A DNA stretch of 64,000 bases from Verrucomicrobiota bacterium. GTDB taxonomy: Bacteria; Verrucomicrobiota; Verrucomicrobiia; Limisphaerales; CAIMTB01. Below the pieces are notes generated by a model that saw only the letters and a list, made by a program, of their open reading frames with translations, was not told where the DNA came from and did no database searches. The translations under genes and the position numbers were made by a program. Each line of letters begins with the position of its first letter. The stretch's first letter is position 1. Of the stretch, positions 34,286-42,774 are shown in pieces. The DNA lies in assembly GCA_963205105.1 (NCBI GenBank), contig CAUJJW010000322.1:16561-80560 (forward strand), in the 5' to 3' direction.

Positions 34286-34873
34286 CTAGTGGGCGGCGGG
34301 ACGGTTCTCAATCGGAAAGGCCTCCTGGGCCCTGGCCTCGTCGAGCTTGTGCCGCCATTTCTGGGTTCCGGCATGCGTGCCGCCCAGGGAGAGCAGTTTC
34401 TCCTTGTTGTAAATCATCTCCGCCCGGCTCAGGCCGGTGAGGGAATAATCTTTTTGCAGAAAGATGGCCTCCTCGGGACACACTTCCTGGCAGAGGCCGC
34501 AGAAGATGCACCGGAGCATGTTGATCTCGAACTCCTTGGGCATCTTCTCCGCATTGTCGCGGTCGGCCGGAGGCCCATCCGGTCCCGGCGGGGTGATTCG
34601 AATCGCCTTGGGCGGGCAGACAAATTCGCACAGCTGGCAACTGACGCACTTCGTGCTGCCTTCCTGGTCGCGCACCAGGTAGGGGGCTCCGCGGTAACCA
34701 CGTTCCACCTTCCATGGCACCTCGGGATAATACCCGTCGGAGGTTTCCTTCGCGGCGTTGCGCCCTTCGAACACCGTGCGTTTGAAGTGCCTCCAAGTGA
34801 CGCTGAAGCCGTTGACCACGGCCGGCAGGTAGAGGCGCTCCGCGAGGCTGAGTTCTTTGCGTTCGACAATCAT
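34286..34873 (-). CDS. nuoI: NADH-quinone oxidoreductase subunit I
   Basis: 195 residues, ferredoxin-like subunit carrying clusters N6a and N6b. Two 4Fe-4S motifs are seen: C-V-S-C-Q-L-C-E-F-V-C-P and C-I-F-C-G-L-C-Q-E-V-C-P. They pass electrons from NuoG to NuoB. The N-terminal helices lie along the membrane arm. It starts 6 bases after the nuoH stop. Confidence 0.96.
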   Translation of the reverse strand: MIVERKELSLAERLYLPAVVNGFSVTWRHFKRTVFEGRNAAKETSDGYYPEVPWKVERGYRGAPYLVRDQEGSTKCVSCQLCEFVCPPKAIRITPPGPDGPPADRDNAEKMPKEFEINMLRCIFCGLCQEVCPEEAIFLQKDYSLTGLSRAEMIYNKEKLLSLGGTHAGTQKWRHKLDEARAQEAFPIENRPAAH

Positions 34874-34879
34874 GGCAGT

Positions 34880-35950
34880 TCAGGACTTCGCAAACAGCAG
34901 CACCGCTGCCGTCACCACGATGTTCGCCAGCGCGACGGGAATGAACCGGCGCCAGCCCAGATCCATCAGTTGATCGTACCGAAAACGTGGGAGCATCCAG
35001 CGCACCCAGATGATCAGCACTAAAAAGCAGCAGAGTTTCGCCAGGAAGATCAGGATGTGAAGCAGTCCCATGCCCAGCGAGGTCGCCGGCTGATCCAGGC
35101 CGAAAAACGGCAGCGTCCAACCGCCCAGGAACAACGTCACCATCATGGCTGACACCGAGATCATCGCGGCATATTCGCCGAGGAAGAACAGCGCGAACTT
35201 CATCGAGCTGTATTCCGTGTGGTAGCCGCCGACCAGTTCGGTCTCCGCCTCGGGAAGATCGAAGGGCAACCGGTTCGTCTCCGCGAAGGCAGCAATCAGA
35301 AAGATGAAGAAGGCGATGGGCTGTTGGAAAATGTGCCAGTGGAACAGGTTTCCGGACTGGTGGGAAATCACGTCACTGAGATTCAGGCTCCCCACCATCA
35401 GAAAGATCGGGATGACGCTGAGACCCATCGAGATTTCGTAGGAAATCATCTGGGCGCTCGAACGCAGGCCACCGAGGAATGGGTACTTCGAGTTCGCCGC
35501 GTACCCGGCAAGCACGATGCCGTAGACGCCCAGGGAAACGATTCCGAACGTGTACAGAATGCCCACGTCCAGGTCGGCGATCACCATCTTCTGCGCCCCA
35601 AGCTGCGAGCCGAAGGGAATCACCGCGAGTGTCAGCAGCGCGGGAACCATCGCGATCGCCGGCGCGAGCCAGAAATAAATCTTCCGCACGTGCCCCGGCG
35701 TGTAGTCCTCCTTGAGGATCGCCTTCAAGGCATCAGCCATGGGCTGGAAGATGCCCCAGCGAGTCAACAAGGGGCCCAGCACGGGAATGAACTTGGCAAA
35801 GAAGGGCGTCGTCCGGTTCGGCCCGACCCGATCCTGGATGAAGGCGCTGACCTTGCGTTCCACGAGCACCGCGTAGGCCACCATGGTCATCACCACGGAG
35901 AAGACCACGAAGATCTTCACCACACTGAAGAGGAGAAAGGACCAGTCCAT
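34880..35950 (-). CDS. nuoH: NADH-quinone oxidoreductase subunit H
   Basis: 356 residues, eight helices, the quinone-chamber subunit. Typical stretches are R-K-V-S-A-F-I-Q-D-R-V-G-P-N-R, A-F-A-E-T-N-R-L-P-F-D-L-P-E-A-E-T-E-L-V-G-G-Y in two parts, and L-I-I-W-V-R-W-M-L-P-R-F-R-Y-D-Q-L-M. All the loop carboxylates used for quinone coupling look intact. It is followed by nuoI with a 6-base gap. Confidence 0.96.
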   Translation of the reverse strand: MDWSFLLFSVVKIFVVFSVVMTMVAYAVLVERKVSAFIQDRVGPNRTTPFFAKFIPVLGPLLTRWGIFQPMADALKAILKEDYTPGHVRKIYFWLAPAIAMVPALLTLAVIPFGSQLGAQKMVIADLDVGILYTFGIVSLGVYGIVLAGYAANSKYPFLGGLRSSAQMISYEISMGLSVIPIFLMVGSLNLSDVISHQSGNLFHWHIFQQPIAFFIFLIAAFAETNRLPFDLPEAETELVGGYHTEYSSMKFALFFLGEYAAMISVSAMMVTLFLGGWTLPFFGLDQPATSLGMGLLHILIFLAKLCCFLVLIIWVRWMLPRFRYDQLMDLGWRRFIPVALANIVVTAAVLLFAKS

Positions 35951-35971
35951 GCAGTTTCTTGGTTGCCGGCC

Positions 35972-37696
35972 TTAGACGGCCGCAGGCGCCCCTCCATCGC
36001 CCAGCTTGGCCCATTCGATCCCCGACAAGCCCGGGAGTTCCCGCGCCATCCGGTTGAAGAGAGATTCCATCGAAAAAGCCCTGATGTGGCCCGCCTCGGC
36101 CCCTGCGTGGAGCGCCAGGAGTTCCTCCAGAAACTCGGCCTCTGGTCGGGCGTTCCCGGGAGGTTCCACCGCCTTGAGAAAACGCTGCACGCGGCCCTTG
36201 GCGTTGATGAACGTCCCCCGCTTCTCGGCATGGGCACAACCCGGCAGCAGGACATGAGCCATTTTCGTGGTGGCGTTGGGCAGAATGTCGCTGACCACCA
36301 GCGTCTCCAGTTTCCCGAGGAGTTCCGCGCCTATGCCGACGCGGGTCACGTCCTCGCCGAACACGATCAACGTCCGGATCGTTCCGTTGGCGATCCCAGA
36401 CGCGATCTCCTTCAAACGCGCGCCCGGGGTCTCACCGGCAATGCCTGTGATCCGAGCACCAGTCATGTTCGGATTGCGATCGGCGTTCACCAGCAGCCCG
36501 TCCGCCTCCCCTTGCCGCGGCACGGAATCAGTCACCGCGTTCAGACGGGCCGCGAGTTGGGACAGGAGGAACAATTCCTCGGTGGTCTGGCGTGCGGACG
36601 CGACCAACGCCACGGAGCCAGGTTTCGCCGCAGCCAGTGAAGTCGCCACAGCCTTCAGCGCGCCATTCCAGGTGCGTCCTCCCGGCCGTTGGCTGACCAC
36701 TTCGCGCAGGCGATCCTCGCGACCGATCCATCGATAATTGAGCCGGCCCTGATCGCACATCCAGGATGCATTGACGGCGTCGTTGTCGCGCGGGGTGTAT
36801 CGGTGAATTCGCCCCTCCCTCGACCACAGGGTGATGTTGCAGCCGGTGGCGCAACTCGTGCAGACGCTCGAGGTTTCCTTGAGGAACCAGACCCGCATCT
36901 GGAAGCGGAAATCCTTTGAAGTCAGCGCCCCCACCGGGCAGAGGTCGACGGTGTTGAGCGTGTAGTTGTTGTCAAAACGGGTGCCAGGGAAGGCGGCGAT
37001 CGTGTTGTACGAACCACGGTTCACGATTCCCAGCTTGTCGTCGCCGACGAGGTCCTTGGTGAAACGGATGCACCGCGTGCATAGGATGCAGCGCTCGTCA
37101 TCGAGCATGATGCGGGGCCCGAGATCCACCGCCTTCGGTTTGTGAACCTTTGGTTCAACGAACTGGCTGGAGGACTGCCCATGTTCCACCGAGTATTCCT
37201 GAAGCTTGCACTCGCCGGCCTGGTCGCAGATCGGGCAATCCAGGGGGTGATTGATCAGCAACGACTCCAGCACCGCCTCGCGCATCTGCTTGGTCGCGGG
37301 AGAGCTGGGATAGATCTCCATGCCAGGCGAGATCGGAGTGGCGCAGGCAATCGCCCCACGGGGAGTTCCCGGCTCGTAGGGAAGGACGGACCGCGCGATC
37401 TTCGGGGTTCCGTCCGCTTCCACGACGGGTTTGCGGTCAGGACCCATCATCGGGGTGCCAAACTCGACCAGGCACATGCGGCAGTTGCCGGCGACCGGGA
37501 GCTTCGAGTGGTAGCAATAGTGGGGGACCTCGACGCCGGCCGCCTGGCACGCCTGGAGCATCGTGGTCGGCTGCAGGCGTCCCTGCCAGTCGGGCATCAT
37601 CTTCGGCACGGCGATGGAGCGACCATCGACCTTGATGCTCAGCGTTTCCGCGGAGGGCGCGGCTGGAACCGGGGGGAAGGAAGGCGGATTGGCCAT
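35972..37696 (-). CDS. nuoG: NADH-quinone oxidoreductase subunit G, short form with N7-type ligands
   Basis: 574 residues, shorter than enterobacterial NuoG (about 900). N-terminal 2Fe-2S domain: C near residue 60 in V-P-H-Y-C-Y-H, then C-R-M-C. Then H-x-x-D-C-P-I-C-D-Q-A-G-E-C, with the His ligand of N5, and C-I-L-C-T-R-C for N4. Downstream, C-T-S-C-A-T-G-C is followed by 27 residues and another Cys (W-M-C-D-Q-G-R). That C-x2-C-x3-C-x27-C pattern is the N7 cluster set of the molybdopterin-oxidoreductase-like domain, which many complex I enzymes lack. The rest is a truncated molybdopterin-type domain. Confidence 0.94.
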   Translation of the reverse strand: MANPPSFPPVPAAPSAETLSIKVDGRSIAVPKMMPDWQGRLQPTTMLQACQAAGVEVPHYCYHSKLPVAGNCRMCLVEFGTPMMGPDRKPVVEADGTPKIARSVLPYEPGTPRGAIACATPISPGMEIYPSSPATKQMREAVLESLLINHPLDCPICDQAGECKLQEYSVEHGQSSSQFVEPKVHKPKAVDLGPRIMLDDERCILCTRCIRFTKDLVGDDKLGIVNRGSYNTIAAFPGTRFDNNYTLNTVDLCPVGALTSKDFRFQMRVWFLKETSSVCTSCATGCNITLWSREGRIHRYTPRDNDAVNASWMCDQGRLNYRWIGREDRLREVVSQRPGGRTWNGALKAVATSLAAAKPGSVALVASARQTTEELFLLSQLAARLNAVTDSVPRQGEADGLLVNADRNPNMTGARITGIAGETPGARLKEIASGIANGTIRTLIVFGEDVTRVGIGAELLGKLETLVVSDILPNATTKMAHVLLPGCAHAEKRGTFINAKGRVQRFLKAVEPPGNARPEAEFLEELLALHAGAEAGHIRAFSMESLFNRMARELPGLSGIEWAKLGDGGAPAAV

Positions 37697-37701
37697 GGCT
37701 T

Positions 37702-39147
37702 CTAGCTTCGCGGACTTGCCGCCAGTTTCCGTTCAACGGTCGGGCCGGCACCTCCGGAATGAGGAACCGTGGCCGAGCGGGCTTCGTCGGCAGCCCCCCG
37801 TGCTTCGAATTCTTCGCGGAATTTCTTCACGAAACTCAACACCGGCCAGGCTGCAGCCTCGCCGAAGGCGCAGATCGTCCGTCCCTGGATGTTCTGGGCG
37901 ATGTGCAGCAGGTAGGCGGGATCCTGCTTTCGGGCATGGCCATGGGTCATGCGGTGAAGAGCCTTGCTCAGCCACAACGCTCCTTCACGGCATGGGGTGC
38001 ATTGCCCGCAACTCTCATGGGCGTAAAACTCGCTGAGGTTCGCCAGCGCGCCGACGATGTCCGTCGAGTCATCCATGACGATGATGGCCCCGGAGCCGGA
38101 CATGCTCCCGGCCTGCTGGAGGGAATCGAAGTCGTATGGAAGATCGAGGAGATCCACCTCCACTGGTACCATCTGGCCATCGGCGCCCTTGCGCCGGAGT
38201 TTAAATTTTTCCCCTGCCTTGAACACTTTGGCGGAGGAGCCCCCTGGAATGACGGCCTTCAACTGGCGTCCGTCGCGCAAGCCGCCGCCGAAGTTTTCGT
38301 GGAAAATGAGTTCTCCCAAGGTCGCCTTGCCAACTTCGATCTCGTAGTAACCGGGGCGCTTGACGTGTCCGCTGACGCTGACGATGCGGGTGCCGGTGTT
38401 GTTGGGGGTGCCTAGTTTGGCATACTCGGCCGCCCCCATGGCCATGATGTGGCGAACGGCGGCCAGTGTCTCGACGTTGTTGACGATGGTGGGGCACTGG
38501 TAGAGCCCCAGGACGGCCGGAAAATAAGGCGGCTTGATCCGCGGGTAGGCGCGTTTGCCTTCGAGCGATTCGATCAAGCCGGTTTCTTCGCCGCAGATAT
38601 AGGCCCCGGCGCCACGGTGGACATGGATTTCCAGATCGTACCCCGAGCCCAGGATGTTACGTCCCAGGAATCCTTTCGCCCGGGCGTCGCGCAAGGATCG
38701 GTTGAGGATCCGAGCCCCCTCCGGCATCTCCCCGCGGATGTAGATGTAGGCCAGCTTCACGTCGTTGGCGAAGCAGGCGATGATCATGCCCTCGATCAGC
38801 TGGTGCGGGTCCTTGTGCAGGATCTGGCGGTCCTTGAAGGTGCCGGGTTCGGATTCGTCGGCGTTGCAGATGAGGTAAATCGGCTTGCCGGACTTGCGAT
38901 CAACGAATGACCACTTGAGGCCGGCGGAAAAGCCCGCGCCCCCACGACCGCGCAAACCGGATTTCAGCACTTCGTCGCGAATCTGCTCCTGGGGCGACTG
39001 CTTTTTGCCGTCGGGAAGCTCGCGGGAAGTGAGGGCCAGGCAGCGCTGGAGCGTCTCGTAGCCCCCGTGCCGAATGTAGCAATCGATGTCGGGGGTGTAC
39101 CCCGGTTCATCGGCGCGTTTCAAAATGAGTCGATATTCCTGCGGCAT
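37702..39147 (-). CDS. nuoF: NADH-quinone oxidoreductase subunit F
   Basis: 481 residues. It binds NADH, FMN and cluster N3. Motifs: L-R-G-R-G-G-A-G-F-S-A-G-L-K-W (NADH), G-A-G-A-Y-I-C-G-E-E-T-G-L-I-E-S (FMN) and E-S-C-G-Q-C-T-P-C-R-E-G plus a later Cys (I-C-A-F-G-E) for the 4Fe-4S cluster. It is separated from nuoE by a 273-bp gap that holds an opposing tRNA gene, unlike the tight spacing elsewhere in the operon. Confidence 0.96.
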   Translation of the reverse strand: MPQEYRLILKRADEPGYTPDIDCYIRHGGYETLQRCLALTSRELPDGKKQSPQEQIRDEVLKSGLRGRGGAGFSAGLKWSFVDRKSGKPIYLICNADESEPGTFKDRQILHKDPHQLIEGMIIACFANDVKLAYIYIRGEMPEGARILNRSLRDARAKGFLGRNILGSGYDLEIHVHRGAGAYICGEETGLIESLEGKRAYPRIKPPYFPAVLGLYQCPTIVNNVETLAAVRHIMAMGAAEYAKLGTPNNTGTRIVSVSGHVKRPGYYEIEVGKATLGELIFHENFGGGLRDGRQLKAVIPGGSSAKVFKAGEKFKLRRKGADGQMVPVEVDLLDLPYDFDSLQQAGSMSGSGAIIVMDDSTDIVGALANLSEFYAHESCGQCTPCREGALWLSKALHRMTHGHARKQDPAYLLHIAQNIQGRTICAFGEAAAWPVLSFVKKFREEFEARGAADEARSATVPHSGGAGPTVERKLAASPRS

Positions 39148-39197
39148 GGTGTCTTGACGCTCAGCCCCGAATGCCTAACCGTAGCCGCTGCACCGAC

Positions 39198-39271
39198 TGC
39201 CCGATGGTGTAACGGTAGCACAGCAGACTCTGGATCTGTTTGTCATGGTTCAAATCCATGTCGGGCAGCCA
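39198..39271 (+). tRNA. tRNA-Gln (anticodon CTG)
   Basis: A full cloverleaf can be drawn. Acceptor TGCCCGA (39198-39204) pairs with TCGGGCA (39261-39267). The D-arm is GTGT/GCAC. The anticodon stem GCAGA/TCTGT encloses the loop CTCTGGA, with CTG at 39230-39232, which reads CAG. The T-arm is CATGG/CCATG with loop TTCAAAT, then discriminator G and an encoded CCA (39269-39271). It lies on the plus strand in the nuoF-nuoE gap, antisense to a nuo read-through transcript. Confidence 0.96.
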
Positions 39272-39420
39272 ATGCCTTCCGGATTCAAAACCTGGTTGGC
39301 TTTGGCTGGGGCAGCCGTCCAACCCTGAATTCGTGCTGGATTTCATTGGAATTCCAGCGGGACCGGCTCCGGTGCAGGACCGCGAGTGCGTTCCCAGGGG
39401 GAATGTCAACCTGCGCGGAA

Positions 39421-39909
39421 TCATCGGCAGCCCCCCACGATCTCGTCGGCCTTTGCTGGGGACACTCCCTGGTGAAACTCTTCATTCACCATCATCACGG
39501 GCGCGGTTCCGCAACTCGCCAGGCATTCGACGAATTCCACTGAAAATCTTCCGTCCGGCGTGGTCTGAATGCCGTGCTTGGAGGCATCGAGCCCAAATTT
39601 CTCACACAGTTGCCGATGCAAAGCGTGCCCCCCGCCGAGCGCGCAACTGAGGGTCCGACAGACCTTGAATTGGAACCTGCCGGCCGCCGTCTGGCGGAAC
39701 ATCGGATAAAACGTGACCAGTTCCTGGATGTTGATCGGCTGCAGATCGAGCTTCCGCGCCGTCCATTCAACCGCCTCTTTCGAAACCCAGCCGAAGTGCT
39801 CCTGCAGCGCATGCAGCAGCATCAGCGACGCACTCCGCTTCTGGGGGTAGTGCGAAATCAACTCGTCGATTTCCGCTTCCAATGCGGGTGGGACAGCCAG
39901 CGTGTTCAT
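39421..39909 (-). CDS. nuoE: NADH-quinone oxidoreductase subunit E
   Basis: Predicted 162 residues, thioredoxin-fold subunit with the 2Fe-2S cluster N1a. Ligands appear as C-R-T-L-S-C and, about 40 residues later, E-C-L-A-S-C-G-T-A-P. N-terminal helical domain with Q-E-H-F-G-W-V-S. The ATG at 39909 overlaps the nuoD stop (ATGA), the usual coupled start; an ATG three codons upstream (39918) is also possible. Confidence 0.94.
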   Translation of the reverse strand: MNTLAVPPALEAEIDELISHYPQKRSASLMLLHALQEHFGWVSKEAVEWTARKLDLQPINIQELVTFYPMFRQTAAGRFQFKVCRTLSCALGGGHALHRQLCEKFGLDASKHGIQTTPDGRFSVEFVECLASCGTAPVMMVNEEFHQGVSPAKADEIVGGCR

Positions 39910-41213
39910 CGGTCGCATTCGCCCATCACAAAATCAAAGGAGCCCAGGATGGCGGTCACATCGGAGATCATGTGCCCGGGCAGGCAGTGGGCCATGATGC
40001 TTAGATTGCAGAAGGATGGCGCCCGGATCTTCAGTCGGTACGGCGTCCCGCCGCCCCGGCTTTGAATGTAGAATCCCAGCTCGCCCTTGGGGTTTTCAGC
40101 TCCGAAGTACACCTCGCCGGACGGAGCATTCACGCCCTGGGTCACCAGCATGAACTGGTGGATCAATTCCTCCATCTTGGTGAGGACCTTCTCCTTCGGC
40201 GGCAGGAACACCTTGCCATCCGCCACATTGATGGGTTCCTGATGGGGATTGTCTCCACCGCCCGGAATTCGTTCCGCACACTGCCGCAGAAGTCGCACAC
40301 TCTGCCGCATTTCCTCCATGCGGACGAGGTAGCGGTCGTAACAGTCGCCGACCGATCCCACCGGCACCTCGAAATCCAACTGATTATAGAGCAGGTAGGG
40401 GGTGGCTTTGCGCACGTCGTAATTCACCCCGCTGCCCCGCAGATTCGGACCGGTCAGCCCAAAATCCAGCGCGTCCGCCGCCGAGATCACCCCGACGCCG
40501 CGGGTCCGGTCCATCCAAATACGGTTCCGCGTCAGAAGCTTGTCCGCTTCTTCAATGGTGACGGAGACTTCGTCACAAAATTTCCGCACGCCATCAAGCC
40601 AGCCCAGCGGCAGGTCGCGGGTCTGACCGCCCACCCGGGTGTAACTGGTGGTGAACCGTGCCCCGGTCAGGCGTTCGGCCAGGTTGTACACCTTCTCGCG
40701 CTCGGTGAAGGTGTGCATGAAGACCGTGAGGGCCCCGACGTCCATCGCGAACGCCCCCAATCCCAGTAGGTGCGCCGAGACACGCGCCAATTCGCAGCAA
40801 ATCGTGCGGATGTACTGGCCGCGAAGGGGAAGCTCCAAGCCCATCAACTTCTCCACCGCCATCGCATAGGCAACGTTGTTGGCCAGTGGTGCCAGGTAAT
40901 CCAACCGGTCCGTGTACGGCACGAACTGGTTGTAGGTCATGTTCTCCGCGATCTTTTCGTCCCCACGATGGAGAAAACCGATGTCCGGGTCCGCGCGGGT
41001 GATGGTCTCCCCATCCAACTCCAAAATCACCCTCAGCACTCCATGGGTGGAGGGATGGGAGGGGCCCATGTTCAGGACCATCTTCTCACCGACCACCTGG
41101 TCGGCGCTCTCCGCGTCGCCACCCGCGCCGAAACTCGACTCCGTCAATCCGCCCGCTGCCACGCCAGGGCGCGAGGCCGAATCGAGGAAATGAATGTCCT
41201 TAACCGTTGCCAT
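39906..41213 (-). CDS. nuoD: NADH-quinone oxidoreductase subunit D
   Basis: 435 residues, the 49-kDa subunit that forms the quinone site with NuoB. Motifs: L-N-M-G-P-S-H-P-S-T-H-G-V-L-R with the quinone-site His, D-P-D-I-G-F-L-H-R-G-D-E-K, and the C-terminal R-A-P-S-F-C-N-L-S. The first 40 residues are a variable extension. It lies 15 bases after nuoC. Confidence 0.96.
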   Translation of the reverse strand: MATVKDIHFLDSASRPGVAAGGLTESSFGAGGDAESADQVVGEKMVLNMGPSHPSTHGVLRVILELDGETITRADPDIGFLHRGDEKIAENMTYNQFVPYTDRLDYLAPLANNVAYAMAVEKLMGLELPLRGQYIRTICCELARVSAHLLGLGAFAMDVGALTVFMHTFTEREKVYNLAERLTGARFTTSYTRVGGQTRDLPLGWLDGVRKFCDEVSVTIEEADKLLTRNRIWMDRTRGVGVISAADALDFGLTGPNLRGSGVNYDVRKATPYLLYNQLDFEVPVGSVGDCYDRYLVRMEEMRQSVRLLRQCAERIPGGGDNPHQEPINVADGKVFLPPKEKVLTKMEELIHQFMLVTQGVNAPSGEVYFGAENPKGELGFYIQSRGGGTPYRLKIRAPSFCNLSIMAHCLPGHMISDVTAILGSFDFVMGECDR

Positions 41214-41228
41214 GGTCGGTGTGTTGCG

Positions 41229-41816
41229 TCAGTCCTGGCTTTCCGGGGTCCGCACACGAGGCTCGCGCACGATCGAATCGGCTCCGCCAGCCACCGTCAC
41301 GAAAGGGCCACCCTCCAGCGGCGCCGGCTTGGTGAACGCCACGTCGGGAACCTCGCTTGGCTTTCCGGCCAGCGGGAAATCCTTCCGCAAAGGAAAGTAC
41401 GGGTACCCTTCCCACATCAGGATACGGCGCAGATCGGGATGCCCCTGAAATCGAATGCCCAGCATGTCGTACGCCTCGCGCTCATGCCACTCGGCACCGC
41501 GCCAGACCTTGCAGACCGTGGGAATCTCCGAGATCTCCTCACTCACCGAGGTCTTCAGCCGCAGGTGGCAGCCGTGCGCGATCCCAAAAAGCTCATACAC
41601 CACCGTCCAACGCGGGTCCTCGCCGTAATTGTCCACTCCGGTCAGATCGACCAGCAGGTCAAACCCACACCCTGACTTCGCCTCCTGACAGACCTGCACA
41701 ATCCTTGAAGGATCCAGCACCACGAGGGTCACTTCGCCACGGAATTCGAAGGGCGCCGATAAGGCGTCCCCAAATGATTCCCTCAGCCGATGGGCAAGTT
41801 CCAGGGCGGTAGGCAT
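41229..41816 (-). CDS. nuoC: NADH-quinone oxidoreductase subunit C
   Basis: Predicted 195 residues, the 30-kDa subunit. Conserved stretches are L-L-V-D-L-T-G-V-D-N, W-H-E-R-E-A-Y-D-M-L-G-I-R-F-Q-G-H-P-D-L-R-R-I-L and W-E-G-Y-P-Y-F-P-L-R-K-D-F-P-L. ATG 41816 is chosen because family homology starts just after it and the nuoB stop lies 5 bases before; the open frame further upstream runs antisense-like through nuoB. Confidence 0.94.
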   Translation of the reverse strand: MPTALELAHRLRESFGDALSAPFEFRGEVTLVVLDPSRIVQVCQEAKSGCGFDLLVDLTGVDNYGEDPRWTVVYELFGIAHGCHLRLKTSVSEEISEIPTVCKVWRGAEWHEREAYDMLGIRFQGHPDLRRILMWEGYPYFPLRKDFPLAGKPSEVPDVAFTKPAPLEGGPFVTVAGGADSIVREPRVRTPESQD

Positions 41817-41821
41817 GGCGC

Positions 41822-42397
41822 TCAAGCGTGCGTCACGGCTGGTGCCTGCCCGACCACGACGCCGGTCGGTGTTTTGGGGGCCCCGCGAAGGGCCGAGGTG
41901 ATCATGAGGTCCTTTACGACCGGTTGTCGGGAGACCTTCTTCTGAAGCTTCATCAAGCCGTCCAGCAACGCCTCCGGTCGCGGAGGGCATCCAGCAATGT
42001 ACACATCCACAGGCACAATCGAATCCACCCCCTGAAGCACGGCGTAACTGCGGTACATGCCGCCCGTGGACGCGCAGGCTCCCATGGCGATCACCCACTT
42101 GGGCTCCGCCATCTGGTCGTAAATGCGTTTCAGCGCCCCCGCCATTTTGTAGGTCACCGTACCCGCCACAATCATCACGTCCGACTGACGCGGCGAGAAC
42201 CGCATCACTTCGGAACCGAATCGTGCGATGTCGAAGCGACTCGCACCCGAAGCCATCAATTCAATCGCGCAACACGCCAACCCCATGGGCATCGGCCAGA
42301 GAGAGTTTTCACGAAACCATGCGAGAGCCGCGTCCAACTGCGTGAAGACCACATCACCTTCGATCTTCGAATTGTATCCGAACTCCGTGGTTGTCAT
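41822..42397 (-). CDS. nuoB: NADH-quinone oxidoreductase subunit B
   Basis: Predicted 191 residues, binds the terminal cluster N2. The four ligands are in G-L-A-C-C-A-I-E-L, M-G-A-C-A-S-T-G-G and I-A-G-C-P-P-R-P-E-A-L. It is the first gene of the operon here, as no nuoA precedes it. ATG 42397 is preferred, with AGG about 8 bases upstream; an upstream start at 42463 would add 22 residues without family support. Confidence 0.95.
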   Translation of the reverse strand: MTTTEFGYNSKIEGDVVFTQLDAALAWFRENSLWPMPMGLACCAIELMASGASRFDIARFGSEVMRFSPRQSDVMIVAGTVTYKMAGALKRIYDQMAEPKWVIAMGACASTGGMYRSYAVLQGVDSIVPVDVYIAGCPPRPEALLDGLMKLQKKVSRQPVVKDLMITSALRGAPKTPTGVVVGQAPAVTHA

Positions 42398-42470
42398 GGG
42401 TGGAACCTGCCAGCGGGGGAATTGCCGGCCGGCGAAAGCTAGCAACGACGAAAAGTCGGACAAGGTGAAT

Positions 42471-42488
42471 TTGTGATTTTTTTCACAA
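42471..42488. promoter_or_regulatory. CRP/FNR-type palindrome upstream of nuoB
   Basis: TTGTGA-TTTTTT-TCACAA is a perfect palindrome that contains TGTGA-N6-TCACA, the consensus of CRP-family regulators. It lies 74-91 bases upstream of nuoB. Relative to the predicted promoter at 42551-42579 it would be within the leader, a position that fits repression or control of another start site. The regulator is not in the window. Confidence 0.5.
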
Positions 42489-42550
42489 GCCCCCCCTAAA
42501 AAACCCGAAAAAAACCGCCCAACCTGCCATATAAGTAATTCCTTAAGAAC

Positions 42551-42579
42551 ATTTTACACACAACTTCGCCCGGTGTTTA
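42551..42579 (-). promoter_or_regulatory. Sigma70-like promoter of the nuo operon
   Basis: On the minus strand TAAACA (42579-42574, four of six) is followed after 17 bases by TAAAAT (42556-42551, five of six), preceded by TGTG as an extended -10. The start would be near 42544, giving a leader of about 147 nt. Prediction only. Confidence 0.4.
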
Positions 42580-42774
42580 CCTGAATTCGCTACGCCTTCC
42601 ATGGTGGCTTGAGCCGAAGCCTGCCCGATTCCATTTCCCCAGCCCCGCCCACCGATCCATTCAGCTCATACATGGCGTTGCAAACACCCGCTCCATCGAC
42701 TGCGCCAACGCTTCTTGGGACACAACGAGGAGACCGGACACAACGCCTTCGCGGTCGCAGGCCTGCGAGCGCCC

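Larger units (their letters stand above)
42398..42774. other. Upstream region of the nuo operon; no nuoA
   Basis: 377 bases between nuoB and the CusF-SCO stop. No reading frame with NuoA features (three helices, about 120 residues) exists on either strand. The nuoB-proximal half is AT-rich with A/T tracts and carries the promoter and operator-like palindrome listed separately. I see nothing in 42580-42774. Confidence 0.7.

Noticed and set aside
42572..42774. Possible nuoA in the region before nuoB
   Set aside because: No frame on either strand has three hydrophobic helices or NuoA motifs.
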